A DNA stretch of 33,071 nucleotides from Pirellulaceae bacterium (GTDB lineage: Bacteria; Planctomycetota; Planctomycetia; Pirellulales; Pirellulaceae), in NCBI GenBank assembly GCA_020852965.1, contig JADYZV010000037.1, positions 1 through 33,071 of the forward strand. The letters run 5' to 3'. The notes under the pieces are model-generated. The model did not search any database, was not told where the DNA came from, and worked only from the letters and a program-made list of their open reading frames with translations. This document shows positions 1-10,006 of this stretch, piece after piece. Made by a program: the position numbers and the translations under genes. Each line of letters opens with the position of its first letter. Within the stretch, counting starts at the first letter, position 1.

Positions 1-112
1 CACCTGCGCAGGTCGCGAAAGCGGGTTGGCGAGTGCTGTGGTTCGTCAGAGACCCCGCTGTTGATCAGCTCACATTGTGCCTTGCGACCCGCTCCGGTTC
101 GGCGTTAAACGA
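1..112. repeat. R3 repeat, partial copy at left window edge
   Basis: This stretch resembles positions 32729-32841 near the other end of the window. Both start with CCTGCGCAGG followed by TCGCGA or CCGCGA, share GGGTTGGCG and AGCTCAC in the same order, and end in CGGCGTTAAAC. Only the right part is present because the window starts inside it. The end (CCGGTTCGGCGTTAAACGA) also matches the reverse complement of 32673-32690, which is the left end of the complete copy. No gene is seen in the first 135 bases. Confidence 0.6.
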
Positions 113-135
113 TTTCACCGTGTGAGTCAAATGGT

Positions 136-1938
136 TTAGCTCGCTTCACCTACAACGGTATCGGTGACGGCATCTGCGACTTCCGCTAGTGCCTCGACGC
201 CGATGCGATCGCAGAAGTCGCCGAAACACTCGCCTGGGGTGCGGTTTTCCTTGAAGTGAATGAACAGCGGGCGTAGCGTGGTTACGATAGCGCTGCGAGA
301 TACCTGATCCTTATAGATCGCGGCCATCCGCGTTCCCAAGAGGCTTCCTCCAAGGAAAATGGTGTAGCGTCCTTCGCCGGTCTTGCCATCAACACTGCGA
401 CCGACCAAGCCAACATCGGCATTGTAGGGACGAGCGCAGCCGTTGGGACAGCCGGTCATGCGAATCGTGAACTGTTCATCAGCTAAGCCCAATTCGCTCA
501 GTTCGGCTTCCACATCGTCAATAACGCTGGGGAGCGCTCGTTCGCTTTCTGTTACCGCCAAACCGCAGGTTGGCAACGCTGGGCAAGCGAACGAGAACCG
601 TCGTGCGTTGCTGATTTTCTCTACCGTGACCACACCATGCTCGGCTAAGATCTTTTCGATCTCCCCCCGTTGGCTCGGCTCAATATCGCACAACAATACG
701 TTTTGCTGCGCCGTCAAGCGAGCATTGCTGACGTGGCCATTAAACAAAACGCGGAAGGCGGTTTTTAATCGCAAGTCGCCGTCGTCCTTGACCCGCCCAT
801 TCTCGATCGGAAGCCCTAAAAACAATTTGCCATCACCCTGTTCATGCCAACCCATGTGGTCATCGTGGCCGGTGACGTCCGCTGGGTGGGGTTCTGGCAG
901 CGGCCGTGGTAAGGTTCCGTCTGGTACTCCGCATATCGCCTCGGCTTCGGACAAGTATTCTTCCACTTTGGCTTTGAAGGCGGGTAGCCCCAAGTTGTGG
1001 ATCAAGTACTTCATTCTCGCTTGGCTACGATCGGCGCGATTGCCATGGTCGCGCTGCACCAAGATAATTGCCGTGATGATCGGTAGAAGGTGCTCGGTTT
1101 TTACGAACGTCAGTCGTTTGGCCAGTGCGGGAAAACAATTCGCCTTGCTAGGGGTCGTCCCCATGCCGCCGCCAGGCAATATATTGAACCCGATCAGCTT
1201 GTCCCCTTCGGTAACGCCCAACAGTCCAAGGTCGTTGTCATAGATGTCGATGCAATTGTCGTCGCATAGCGCCAGGGCAATCTTAAACTTTCTTGGTAGG
1301 TAGGCCTTTCCGTAAATTGGATCGGGTTCAGGTTCAGTGGGGCCAGCCACTTGCTCGCTCACGCCAGTCTCGAGGTCTTTGATCCAGATTTCCTGATAGG
1401 CCTTGGTTTTGGGCCGAACGTGGTCGGCGATCTCGTCGGCCAGTTGCTGCAGTTGATCGCGCAGCCCATTTTGGCGAAGCGGAGCGGGGCAACAGCAGAC
1501 GTTACGCGTCACATCACCACAGGCGGATTGTGTGGAAAGCCGAATTTCGTTGATGCGGTGGATCACTCCCCACAAGTTGTTTTTCACGACACCATGCAAC
1601 TGGATGCTTTGGCGAGTTGTGATGCGGATGGTGCCGTTACCTAGCTCGTCGGCGATATCGAGCTCCCCTAGGAACTGTGCAGCAGTGATTTTGCCACCGG
1701 GAATACGATTGCGAACCATGAACGAGTAAGCTTTGTCCAGCCCTTCCTTGCGTCGCGATTTGCGCAGATCGCGGTCATCCTGCTGGTAGGTACCATGGAA
1801 TTTCAGCAGTTTCGTGGTTTCGTCCGCTACGTGATCCGTTGTCGAATCTGCAAGTTCGGCCTTGATCGAACCTCGCAATCCGACGCTAGCCTCCTTGATG
1901 AGCTCGACTTTGGACTTTTCGGATTCAGCTGCGGACAT
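136..1938 (-). CDS. cysI: Siroheme-dependent assimilatory sulfite reductase, hemoprotein subunit
   Basis: Reduces sulfite to sulfide with six electrons, supplying sulfide for cysteine or homocysteine synthesis in the cytoplasm. The [4Fe-4S]-siroheme ligands are visible near the C-terminus: a C-x5-C motif (CPALPTC, bases 565-585) and a C-x3-C motif (CPNGC, bases 436-450). The N-terminal half carries the family motif TTRQSIQLHG. The frame is open to 2004, but ATG at 1938 is preceded by a strong GAGGAAGG ribosome site and gives a 600-residue protein of typical length, so the extra 22 residues are probably not made. There is no flavin domain, so electrons come from ferredoxin or a separate flavoprotein; ferredoxin-type (Sir) and CysI-type cannot be told apart by eye. 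It is divergent from metH, linking sulfide supply and methionine synthesis. Confidence 0.93.
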   Translation of the reverse strand: MSAAESEKSKVELIKEASVGLRGSIKAELADSTTDHVADETTKLLKFHGTYQQDDRDLRKSRRKEGLDKAYSFMVRNRIPGGKITAAQFLGELDIADELGNGTIRITTRQSIQLHGVVKNNLWGVIHRINEIRLSTQSACGDVTRNVCCCPAPLRQNGLRDQLQQLADEIADHVRPKTKAYQEIWIKDLETGVSEQVAGPTEPEPDPIYGKAYLPRKFKIALALCDDNCIDIYDNDLGLLGVTEGDKLIGFNILPGGGMGTTPSKANCFPALAKRLTFVKTEHLLPIITAIILVQRDHGNRADRSQARMKYLIHNLGLPAFKAKVEEYLSEAEAICGVPDGTLPRPLPEPHPADVTGHDDHMGWHEQGDGKLFLGLPIENGRVKDDGDLRLKTAFRVLFNGHVSNARLTAQQNVLLCDIEPSQRGEIEKILAEHGVVTVEKISNARRFSFACPALPTCGLAVTESERALPSVIDDVEAELSELGLADEQFTIRMTGCPNGCARPYNADVGLVGRSVDGKTGEGRYTIFLGGSLLGTRMAAIYKDQVSRSAIVTTLRPLFIHFKENRTPGECFGDFCDRIGVEALAEVADAVTDTVVGEAS

Positions 1939-2455
1939 CGGCGACCTTCCTCGATCATAAGGAAACGTGGGTTTCTCATACCGGAAATAGCGGTATATTT
2001 GCATGTTTGTAGGTTGTGTAGACTAAGCTGTCAAGCTTGCCTAATCGGCCCCTTTGCCGGGTCAGCTACCGTGTCAGCCACTGGACAGGTGAGCCCGGAG
2101 CTTTCAGAGAGCTTGCCCTGCCCCCAAGCACCGCCAATTATATGCTGATACAGCAATGCAACCATTTAGCCGTTTTAACGCTAGCGGCCTGTTGATTTAG
2201 TGAACCCAGCCGCTAACCGTGGGCTTGGGAGGGGGCAGTGCGTCCTTAGGAGCCACGGTTAGCGCCTGAGGTTCTAGGTAAGTAAGTATACGCGGCGCAC
2301 TTTCAGCAGCCTACTAGAGACGCATCCGCGACCTCATGGCAACTAGCACTTGGAGCGGCCAATTCCCACGGGCATAGTCCGCAACGGTGTCGCCAGTCGC
2401 TGTGCCGAGAATGTGCAAACTTTTTTCGATCCTCAAATTAAGATCTACAACCAAA
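1939..2455. promoter_or_regulatory. Divergent cysI/metH intergenic region with a 12-bp inverted repeat
   Basis: This 517-bp gap must hold the promoters of both the sulfite reductase and metH. The most obvious structure is a perfect 12-bp inverted repeat, CGCTAACCGTGG at 2211-2222 and CCACGGTTAGCG at 2253-2264, separated by 30 nt that include a G-rich run. It lies about 190 nt before the metH start, so it could be a leader hairpin of the metH mRNA or an operator. I see no convincing cobalamin, SAM or SAH riboswitch, and no clear -35/-10 pair. No supported gene lies here. Confidence 0.4.
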
Positions 2456-5400
2456 ATGCTTCATAGTAGAACCACTTCGTCTCTAGAGCACCTTGTCCGT
2501 GAGCGTATTTTGTTGCTCGACGGTGCCATGGGAACGATGATCCAACGCCTTGCTCTGAGCGAAGCGGATGTGCGCGGCGAGCGCTTTGCCAACCACCACA
2601 AAGACCTCAAGAACTTCTCCGACATCCTGTGCCTGACGCATCCCGAGAAGATCACGGATATCCACCGCGCGTACTACGCAGCGGGCAGTGACATTGTGGA
2701 AACCAACTCATTCGGTGCATCTCCGGTCGGCATGGTCGAGTTTGATTTGCCGCTGGAGTTGGTGGACGAGATCAACCACGCAGCGGTGGCTTGCGCCCGA
2801 AAAGCCGCCGACGAGTGGACTGAGCGAACACCGGATCGGCCACGCTTCGTGGCCGGCTCGATCGGTCCAACCACCAAGCAGTTGGCGATCAGCACCGAAA
2901 GCGATCCTGCGCACCGTGGCGCGACCTTCGAGCAGATGGTCGACAGCTACCGCGCGCAAGTCGATTCGCTGGTAGCAGCGGGAGTCGATATCCTGCTGCC
3001 GGAAACCGCTATCGACACATTGAACTTGAAAGCTTGCCTGTTTGCCATTGCCGACTTTTTTAACGCCGGTGGCCGCCAGGTGCCGGTGATGGCCAGCGGT
3101 ACGTTTGGCGACGGCGGCAGAACCTTCGTCAGTGCCCAAAGCGTGGAAGCTTTTTGGACCGCCATCAATCACTTCCCGTTGCTGTCCGTAGGGATGAACT
3201 GCGCGCTCGGACCTGATGTCATGCGCGCGCATATCGAGGAGCTGTCGAAAGTTGCCGAGATCCCCATCTCGTGTCACCCCAACGCGGGCCTGCCCAATGA
3301 GATGGGGCAGTTCGATCTCAGCCCCCAGGAGATGGCAGATAAAGTGGGCGAGTATGCCGATAACGGCTGGATCAACATTCTGGGGGGCTGTTGTGGAACG
3401 ACACCCGACCACATCCGCGCGATAGCCGAACGCGTCAAGGGACTCAAGCCCAAGCAGGATTCGCCTGGCCCAGTCTACACCCGGCTGTCGGGGCAGATGC
3501 CGTTGGTCATGCGTCCAGAAATTCCATTCACGATGGTCGGCGAACGCACCAATGTCATGGGAAGCAAGCAGTTTGCGCGCTTGATCCGCGACGAAAAATA
3601 CGAAGAAGCCGTCGAGATAGCTCGAGCGCAGGTCGAGAACGGGGCCACGATCATCGACGTCAATTTCGACGAAGGGATGCTCGATGGAGTCGAAGCGATG
3701 ACGCGTTTCCTACGATTGATCGCCGGTGATCACGTGGCCGCATCGGTCCCGCTGATGATCGATAGCAGCAAGTGGGAAGTGCTGGAGGCGGGGCTGCGTA
3801 ACGTGCAAGGCAAGGCCATCGTCAACTCGATCTCGCTCAAGGATGGTGAAGCTGAGTTTCTGCGTCGAGCGAGACTGGTGCGCCAATACGGTGCCGCAGC
3901 CGTCGTGATGGCCTTCGACGAAGAGGGACAAGCCGCCGATGAGGACAGTAAAGTTCGCATCTGCAAGCGCGCCTACGATCTGCTCACTGGCGAGCTCGAC
4001 TTCCCGCCCGAGGATATCATCTTCGACCCAAACATTCTCACTGTCGCCACCGGGATGGAGGAGCACAACAACTACGCAGTCGACTTCATCAACGCGGTGA
4101 GGCGCATTAAGAAAGAGTGTCCAGGGGCGAAGACCAGTGGTGGTGTGAGCAATATCAGTTTCAGCTTTCGCGGTAACGATCCCGTGCGCGAGGCGATCCA
4201 TAGCGCTTTCCTATTTCACGCCGTCGCGGCTGGCTTGGATATGGGCATCGTCAACGCAGGGCAACTGGAAGTCTACGAAGAAATCCCCAAAGATCTGCTC
4301 GAACGCGTCGAGGATGTACTACTCAATCGTCGCCCCGACGCCACCGAACGCATGTTGGAGTTCGCAGAAACTGTCAAGAGTGGCGGCAAGAAAAAGTCTG
4401 GCGAAGATCTAGCCTGGCGTGCCGAGCCGGTCGCCGAGCGGATGAAGCACGCGCTGGTCAAAGGGATCGACAAGTACATCGTCGAGGATACCGAGGAAGC
4501 CAGACAGCACTTCGATCGCTGCATCCAAGTGATCGAAGGCCCGCTGATGGATGGCATGAAGGTGGTCGGCGACCTGTTTGGCGCCGGCAAAATGTTTCTG
4601 CCACAGGTCGTCAAATCGGCCCGAGTCATGAAGAAAGCGGTCGCTTATCTCGAACCGCACATGGACGAAGAGAAGCGCATCGCCGGGACTCTGGATCAAG
4701 CCGCGCGGGGCAAGTTCCTCATCGCCACGGTCAAGGGGGACGTGCATGACATCGGCAAGAATATTGTCGGCGTCGTGTTGCAATGCAACAACTACGAAGT
4801 CATCGACTTGGGTGTGATGGTCTCCTCCGAAAAGATTCTCGAAGAGGCAGTCAAGCAAGGCGTCGACATGATCGGGCTCAGTGGGCTCATCACCCCTTCG
4901 CTCGACGAAATGGCGCACGTGGCTCGCGAAATGAAACGGGCTGGTATGACACTGCCGCTGTTGGTCGGTGGGGCGACGACTAGCGCCAAACACACGGCTG
5001 TCAAAATTGCACCGGCTTACGACGGGCCCGTTCTGCACGTGCTCGACGCTAGCCGCAGTGTGAATGTCGTGGAACGTTTGCTTAGCAAAGAACATCGCGA
5101 CGGCTTCATCGCCGAAAATGTAGAAACACAGAAGAAGCTAGTCGCCAGCTTCAATGATCGCAAGCAGAAGCTGGTTCCCTATGCCGAAGCACTTGAGAAG
5201 CGTTTTGCAACCGATTGGTCCAGTGTCCAAATTGACAAGCCTTCGTTCACCGGTACGCGATTGCTGAAACACATCCCGCTCGAAGAGATTCGACCCTACA
5301 TCGACTGGTCCCCGTTCTTCAGTACCTGGGAGTTGAAAGGCAAGTACCCCAAGATCCTCAAAGACAAAGTAGTCGGTGAGCAGGCGCAAGAGCTGTTCGA

Positions 5401-6142
5401 CGACGCCAATAAACTACTCGATGAGGTCATCGCTGGCGATTTGCTGATCGCCAACGCCGTCTACGGTTTTTGGCCGGCAGCCAGCGATGGCGACGACGTA
5501 TTGTTGTTTGCCGATGACCAGCGGAAGAAAGAACTTACACGCCTACATTTCCTGCGCCAACAATGGGAGCGACAGGGACAGAAGGACTATCGTTCACTGG
5601 CTGATTACATCGCTCCGCTCGACAGTGGCCGTCACGATTACATCGGCGGGTTTGCCGTCACAGCAGGTATCGGTGCGCACGAGTTGGCCATGAAGTACAA
5701 GGAAGAACTTGACGACTACAAGGCGATCATGGTGCAAGCCATAGCTGATCGATTGGCGGAAGCACTGGCCGAAAAACTACACAAACAGGCTCGTGCGGAC
5801 TGGGGCTTTGGACAGGCCGAAGTTCTATCCACAGACGACCTTATCAACGAGAAGTATCGCGGTATTCGTCCCGCTGCGGGCTACCCAGCCTGCCCCGACC
5901 ACACCGAGAAGCGAACCCTGTTCGATCTGCTCGACGCCGAGCGGACGGCTGGCATCGAGCTGACCAGCAGCTTCGCGATGATTCCCGGTGCGAGCGTCAG
6001 CGGATTGTATTTCGGACATCCCGAGTCACGCTACTTCACCGTCGACCGGATGACCAAAGATCAAATTGAATCCTATGCCAAACGCAAGGGGAAGTCGATC
6101 GAAGAAATCGAACGCTGGCTAGCACCGAATTTGGCTTATTGA
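2456..6142 (+). CDS. metH: Cobalamin-dependent methionine synthase (5-methyltetrahydrofolate-homocysteine methyltransferase)
   Basis: Transfers the methyl group of 5-methyltetrahydrofolate to homocysteine through methylcobalamin. All four modules are present in order: the homocysteine domain ([11 protein letters not shown] at the start, zinc cysteines in MNCALGP and [10 protein letters not shown]), the pterin-binding barrel ([12 protein letters not shown]), the cobalamin domain with the His ligand in [11 protein letters not shown] (His764), and the C-terminal reactivation domain with the AdoMet motif [10 protein letters not shown]. The frame is open from 2387, but ATG at 2456 gives 1228 residues with the same N-terminal spacing as E. 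coli MetH (1227 residues), so I prefer it even though no good Shine-Dalgarno site precedes it. No metF is seen nearby. It works with AhcY, encoded at 29.4 kb, in the activated methyl cycle. Confidence 0.97.
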   Translation: MLHSRTTSSLEHLVRERILLLDGAMGTMIQRLALSEADVRGERFANHHKDLKNFSDILCLTHPEKITDIHRAYYAAGSDIVETNSFGASPVGMVEFDLPLELVDEINHAAVACARKAADEWTERTPDRPRFVAGSIGPTTKQLAISTESDPAHRGATFEQMVDSYRAQVDSLVAAGVDILLPETAIDTLNLKACLFAIADFFNAGGRQVPVMASGTFGDGGRTFVSAQSVEAFWTAINHFPLLSVGMNCALGPDVMRAHIEELSKVAEIPISCHPNAGLPNEMGQFDLSPQEMADKVGEYADNGWINILGGCCGTTPDHIRAIAERVKGLKPKQDSPGPVYTRLSGQMPLVMRPEIPFTMVGERTNVMGSKQFARLIRDEKYEEAVEIARAQVENGATIIDVNFDEGMLDGVEAMTRFLRLIAGDHVAASVPLMIDSSKWEVLEAGLRNVQGKAIVNSISLKDGEAEFLRRARLVRQYGAAAVVMAFDEEGQAADEDSKVRICKRAYDLLTGELDFPPEDIIFDPNILTVATGMEEHNNYAVDFINAVRRIKKECPGAKTSGGVSNISFSFRGNDPVREAIHSAFLFHAVAAGLDMGIVNAGQLEVYEEIPKDLLERVEDVLLNRRPDATERMLEFAETVKSGGKKKSGEDLAWRAEPVAERMKHALVKGIDKYIVEDTEEARQHFDRCIQVIEGPLMDGMKVVGDLFGAGKMFLPQVVKSARVMKKAVAYLEPHMDEEKRIAGTLDQAARGKFLIATVKGDVHDIGKNIVGVVLQCNNYEVIDLGVMVSSEKILEEAVKQGVDMIGLSGLITPSLDEMAHVAREMKRAGMTLPLLVGGATTSAKHTAVKIAPAYDGPVLHVLDASRSVNVVERLLSKEHRDGFIAENVETQKKLVASFNDRKQKLVPYAEALEKRFATDWSSVQIDKPSFTGTRLLKHIPLEEIRPYIDWSPFFSTWELKGKYPKILKDKVVGEQAQELFDDANKLLDEVIAGDLLIANAVYGFWPAASDGDDVLLFADDQRKKELTRLHFLRQQWERQGQKDYRSLADYIAPLDSGRHDYIGGFAVTAGIGAHELAMKYKEELDDYKAIMVQAIADRLAEALAEKLHKQARADWGFGQAEVLSTDDLINEKYRGIRPAAGYPACPDHTEKRTLFDLLDAERTAGIELTSSFAMIPGASVSGLYFGHPESRYFTVDRMTKDQIESYAKRKGKSIEEIERWLAPNLAY

Positions 6143-6165
6143 GCAGAGCTTGCGTTCGAAGTCTG

Positions 6166-6228
6166 TTTAACCCGGATTATTCATAACCCGCAGCGTCAGC
6201 AAGGTCGGTGCAATCTGCAAGTGGTGCC
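6166..6228. repeat. R2 repeat, partial copy after metH
   Basis: Begins 24 bases after the metH stop. It shares AACCCGGATTATTC, TAACCCGCAGCGTCAGCAAG and a following CTGCAAGTGG segment with the left part of the full R2 element at 32839-33070. The returning arm of the palindrome is absent, so this is a half copy. No separate factor-independent terminator for metH is obvious. Confidence 0.7.
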
Positions 6229-6248
6229 AAAAGAAAAGGGTGCCACTA

Positions 6249-7637
6249 CTACGGCTTCCACAAAGGCTTGCCATGGTAGATTTTTCCGATTGGGTATCGA
6301 GCGCTCGGAATCGGAGCTGAATCCATCATGTGGGAGATCTGCTCAACGATGGCAGGATGCTGCGATGCAAGATCGTGCGTTTCACCGATATCGACTGCCA
6401 TGTCGTAAAGTTGAATTGCCCCGTTGCGCCCAAGGCGGATGCCCTTCCAGTCGTTCCAGCGTATGGCTTGGTCGTACCGTTCACGGCAGTGACCGAAATC
6501 CCAATACAGGGAGCGTGACAAGCCGAGCTTCTCGCCCTTGAGCACCTTCAAAACCGAGACCCCGTCAATTGGATCCGGCAGGATTGCACCGGACATTTCG
6601 GCAAATGTGGGGAGTATGTCTTGGAATGCAATGACTTCATCGCAGGTTTGATCGGCTGGCACGGTCCCCGGCCAGCGTGCAATGAACGGGACGCGGATTC
6701 CACCTTCCGATAGATCTCGCTTGAAGCCACGCAGGCGACCATTGGTGCGAAAACGCTTATCCACACTCGCGGGGCCACCATTGTCACTGGTGAAGACAAT
6801 CAGCGTGTTTTCTCGAAGGCCACTGCGATCGATCAACTGTACGATTCGGCCCACATCGCGATCGAGCAAATGGATCATGGCAGCGTATTTCTTCGAACGC
6901 TCGTCCCAATCTCGGTCGGTATAGGGCTGCGTGAATGGTATCGACAAACCGTCCGGGTCTTCCTGCGGTGCAGAGAAATGCGGTAGTGTGTAGGCTGCGT
7001 AAAGGAAGAAGGGCTGTTGCTCGGACTGCCAATCTCCAATGAGCTTCAATGCGCGATCGGTCAGCAGATCATGGCTGTAGAATTGCCGTGTTTCCGAATT
7101 TCCATCGAGCTCCATCCGCCCATCGTCGTCATCCAAATAGTTTGTGAAGTAGTAGTGCGCATGATCTTGATTGAGATAGCCCAGCCAAGTGTCGAATCCT
7201 TGGTTGGTCGCGCGTCCCTCCGTTCCGGCATCGCCCAAAGACCACTTGCCCACGCCGCCAGTACGGTAGCCCGCTTGCTGGAGTACTTCAGCGAGCGTCA
7301 GGTCGCGGTCCTTAAGATACGTTGCATAGTGAGGAACATTGTCACGTGCCGGTGCATGACCGTTGTGCAAACCGGTCATCAACACGGCGCGAGAAGCCGC
7401 ACAGACAGGGCCCCCGGCATAGGCCTGTGTAAATCGCAAGCCTTCCTCCGCCAGTCGATCTATGTTTGGGGTTGAAACGAGCTTCTGCCCATAACATCCA
7501 AGATCACCATAGCCCAGATCATCCGCCATAATGAAAACGATGTTGGGCAGCTCAGGGTCGCCGGCGCGCGCTGCCGTAGATAAAACGATTAGCCCAACAA
7601 GTGCAACTAGCGACACGACATCAAATCGATTGCTCAT
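6249..7637 (-). CDS. Secreted S1-family sulfatase (arylsulfatase A-like)
   Basis: Hydrolyses sulfate esters, probably on a polysaccharide or glycan outside the cytoplasm. Residues 1-25 form a signal peptide ending near ARA-GD. The metal site DD (residues 39-40, in MADDLGYGDLGCYG) and the sulfatase signature with the cysteine that is converted to formylglycine (Cys79 in GPVCAASRAVLMTG) are intact. The C-x-A-x-R form is accepted by the anaerobic or aerobic maturation systems known for the family; no maturase is in this window. It is 462 residues, normal for the family. AGGA seven bases before the ATG supports the start. It is divergent from a secreted esterase, suggesting shared use in breakdown of a sulfated and acylated glycan. 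The substrate cannot be told. Confidence 0.93.
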   Translation of the reverse strand: MSNRFDVVSLVALVGLIVLSTAARAGDPELPNIVFIMADDLGYGDLGCYGQKLVSTPNIDRLAEEGLRFTQAYAGGPVCAASRAVLMTGLHNGHAPARDNVPHYATYLKDRDLTLAEVLQQAGYRTGGVGKWSLGDAGTEGRATNQGFDTWLGYLNQDHAHYYFTNYLDDDDGRMELDGNSETRQFYSHDLLTDRALKLIGDWQSEQQPFFLYAAYTLPHFSAPQEDPDGLSIPFTQPYTDRDWDERSKKYAAMIHLLDRDVGRIVQLIDRSGLRENTLIVFTSDNGGPASVDKRFRTNGRLRGFKRDLSEGGIRVPFIARWPGTVPADQTCDEVIAFQDILPTFAEMSGAILPDPIDGVSVLKVLKGEKLGLSRSLYWDFGHCRERYDQAIRWNDWKGIRLGRNGAIQLYDMAVDIGETHDLASQHPAIVEQISHMMDSAPIPSARYPIGKIYHGKPLWKP

Positions 7638-7949
7638 TTCTTAATCCTAACTTGGCCAAAAGAGGCTAGCTCTAGCTGTATATGGTCTGCTGGCTCTTGC
7701 GCCACCGTAGCCGAAGAATCCTAGTGCTTCATTCTCCAGCGGATAACACAAGGGATTGTGCTCGCTGCCTTTTGAACGGTATGGAGTTTAACCGAAATTA
7801 GGCCGGGGCGGGAATTGTGAGCGGGTAAGGCTCCAATTTACAGCGTCCTGTGGGCTATACTGACAAGCCTGCTCAAGGGCTGTTTTTTGGGGCTGCTTAG
7901 TTCCACAGTGCCCCTCCCAACTATTAAGTAGTCTGAGTCGATACGAATA
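7638..7949. other. Divergent intergenic gap, sulfatase/esterase
   Basis: A 312-bp gap between two divergently transcribed genes for secreted enzymes. It must carry both promoters, but I see no clear -35/-10 pair, no strong hairpin and no repeat-family member in it. Confidence 0.4.
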
Positions 7950-9956
7950 ATGAATAGGATAAGAACCGGCAGAATGTTCGGCAACGATACATTGCGAACC
8001 TTCGCTCTATGTGGCTTGACTCTATGCCTCTGCATAGTCTCGCGCACAAGTTTTGGTGAAACTTGGCAGGGATGGGAAAAGATCCACTTTGAGGTCGACG
8101 GTCGAGACGCATTTCTTATCGCACCGAAGCATGCTGCGAAGGGTAACCCATGGATTTGGCGAACCGAGTTTTTCGGGCACGAACCGCAAGCGGATATAGC
8201 CTTGCTCGACAAAGGGTTCCATGTCGCTTATGTGGACATGCAGAATCTCTATGGAGCCCCTGCAGCGATGTCGGTCATGGATGCCATGTATAGCTTGGTG
8301 ACCAGCGAGCAAAAGCTGAATGACAAAGTGGTGCTCGAAGGGTTTAGTCGCGGCGGTTTGTATTCGCTAAACTGGGCTGCAAGGAATCCAGACAAGGTCG
8401 CTTGTATCTATAACGACGCGCCCGTTTGCGATTTCAAAAGTTGGCCCGGTGGCAAAGGACGAGGTAAAGGCTCGATTGCCGACTGGGAACGATGCAAACA
8501 AGTTTATGATCTGAACGAAGAGCAAGCATTGTCCTATGCGCTAAATCCAGTCGACAACCTAGCTCCCTTGGCGCTGGCGAAAGTCCCCTTGCTGCATGTG
8601 TGCGGTGCGGCCGATGATGTGGTTCCGATCGAAGAAAATTCGCTGCTGGTCAAGCAACGCTACGGCGAGCTCGGTGGAGAGATGACGCTCATCTCCAAGC
8701 CGCATTGCAATCACCATCCCCACAGCCTGCGCGACCCGACCAGGATCGTGAACTTTGTACTCTCGCATACCGGTTTCAAGGAACACGTCACGCAGCCAAC
8801 GACACCGTTTGGATACGACTATTTCGAATTGCGCAATGGATTGTCGAATTGCCTTGCGAAATTCGAAAAGGGAAAAACAGGGCGTGTCGCGTTTCTCGGC
8901 GGGTCAATTACTGCGTCTGATGGTTGGCGCAATAGGGTCTGCGAGAACCTCACACGGCGTTTCCCTGATACGCAATTCGACTTCGTAGCCGCTGGTATTC
9001 CTTCACTCGGATCAACGCCGGGTGCGTTTCGCTTCCAGCGCGATGTGCTCGCAAATGGACCTGTCGATTTGCTGTTCGAAGAAGCGGCGGTGAATGATGA
9101 CACCAATGGTTTTTCGGATGTCGAGCAGATTCGCGGAACGGAGGGTATCGTCCGACAAGCGCTCTTGGCAAATCCAAGCATGGATATCGTATTGCTGCAT
9201 TTTGCCGATCCAGGCAAGCTGCGAGATTACGAAGCCGGCGTGACTCCCTCCGTGATAGTCAGTCACGAACGGGTCGCTGAGCACTACCAGATTCCGTCGG
9301 TCAATCTTGCCAAGGAAGTGGCCGAGCGGATTGCTGCGGGTGAGTTCTCTTGGGAAAAGGACTTTCGTGACTTACATCCAGCTCCCTTTGGTCATGCATT
9401 GTACGCTCAGGCAATTGAACGACTGCTGAGCGCGGCCGAGAACGCAACTACAAAAGACTTTTCGCAGTCGGTGCTACCGCTCCCACCGCCGCTCGATCCA
9501 GCCAGCTATTTTCACGGGCGGCTTATTGGACCAGCCGACGTGATTGCAAACGGGCAGGCGATTTTAGGTGCGGGCTGGGCTTTGGATGATTCATGGAAGC
9601 CAACGGACAAAGCGGGTACGCGCGCTGGATTTGTCGATGTGCCGGCCTTGATCGCTGAAACGCCAGGCGCATCGATGAAACTAAAATTCTCTGGCATCGG
9701 CATCGGCGTGTTCGTCGCCTCAGGCCCCGATGCGGGAAATTTGGAGTTTCGCATCGACGATCAAGACTGGGAGACGTGCGACCTATTCACGCAATGGAGT
9801 CCCGCGCTGCATTTGCCTTGGGCTAAAATGTTGTCCGCTAGCTTGGAGCCTGGCCAGCATGAGCTTGAGCTGCGAATTGCCACAGATGCCGATGGGCGAA
9901 GCCAGGGACATGCCGTGCGCATCATTCACTTCCTTGTCAATGGCGATGGTACTTGA
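7950..9956 (+). CDS. Secreted bifunctional esterase: alpha/beta-hydrolase fused to SGNH hydrolase
   Basis: A three-part secreted protein of 668 residues. Residues 1 to about 36 are a signal peptide (hydrophobic FALCGLTLCLCIV). Residues about 40-275 are an alpha/beta-hydrolase with nucleophile Ser133 in GFSRGG, an acid in GAADDVVP (Asp222 or 223) and a His cluster HCNHHPH (252-258). Residues about 285-500 are an SGNH/GDSL hydrolase: Ser319 in FLGGSITASDGW, Asn-Asp in EAAVNDD, and DLHPAPFGH (Asp474, His476). The Asp is two rather than the usual three residues before the His. Residues about 515-668 look like a beta-rich accessory domain. Both active sites appear intact, so it may remove two kinds of acyl group from a glycan. 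Start is uncertain: ATG 7950 or ATG 7974, neither with a good ribosome site. Confidence 0.82.
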   Translation: MNRIRTGRMFGNDTLRTFALCGLTLCLCIVSRTSFGETWQGWEKIHFEVDGRDAFLIAPKHAAKGNPWIWRTEFFGHEPQADIALLDKGFHVAYVDMQNLYGAPAAMSVMDAMYSLVTSEQKLNDKVVLEGFSRGGLYSLNWAARNPDKVACIYNDAPVCDFKSWPGGKGRGKGSIADWERCKQVYDLNEEQALSYALNPVDNLAPLALAKVPLLHVCGAADDVVPIEENSLLVKQRYGELGGEMTLISKPHCNHHPHSLRDPTRIVNFVLSHTGFKEHVTQPTTPFGYDYFELRNGLSNCLAKFEKGKTGRVAFLGGSITASDGWRNRVCENLTRRFPDTQFDFVAAGIPSLGSTPGAFRFQRDVLANGPVDLLFEEAAVNDDTNGFSDVEQIRGTEGIVRQALLANPSMDIVLLHFADPGKLRDYEAGVTPSVIVSHERVAEHYQIPSVNLAKEVAERIAAGEFSWEKDFRDLHPAPFGHALYAQAIERLLSAAENATTKDFSQSVLPLPPPLDPASYFHGRLIGPADVIANGQAILGAGWALDDSWKPTDKAGTRAGFVDVPALIAETPGASMKLKFSGIGIGVFVASGPDAGNLEFRIDDQDWETCDLFTQWSPALHLPWAKMLSASLEPGQHELELRIATDADGRSQGHAVRIIHFLVNGDGT

Positions 9957-9984
9957 TGCTCACGCATGCAGAGCGCTAACACGG

Positions 9985-10006
9985 TTAAGCTCGGATTATT
10001 CATGAG
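9985..10006. repeat. R2 repeat end remnant
   Basis: The sequence TTAAGCTCGGATTATTCATG with AG following matches, with two changes, the inward-reading right end of the full R2 element (reverse complement of 33049-33071). Only the terminus is present, so this is an isolated end or relic. Confidence 0.5.

Noticed and set aside
2040-2160. Possible cobalamin riboswitch before metH (AGCCCGGAG and TGCCCCC-like pieces)
   Set aside because: The pieces do not follow the order and spacing of the B12 box and the conserved core; no G-rich partner segment fits. MetH itself needs cobalamin, so repression by it would be unexpected.
2708-3412. 234-codon open frame antisense to metH
   Set aside because: Shadow of the metH homocysteine domain; no family resemblance.
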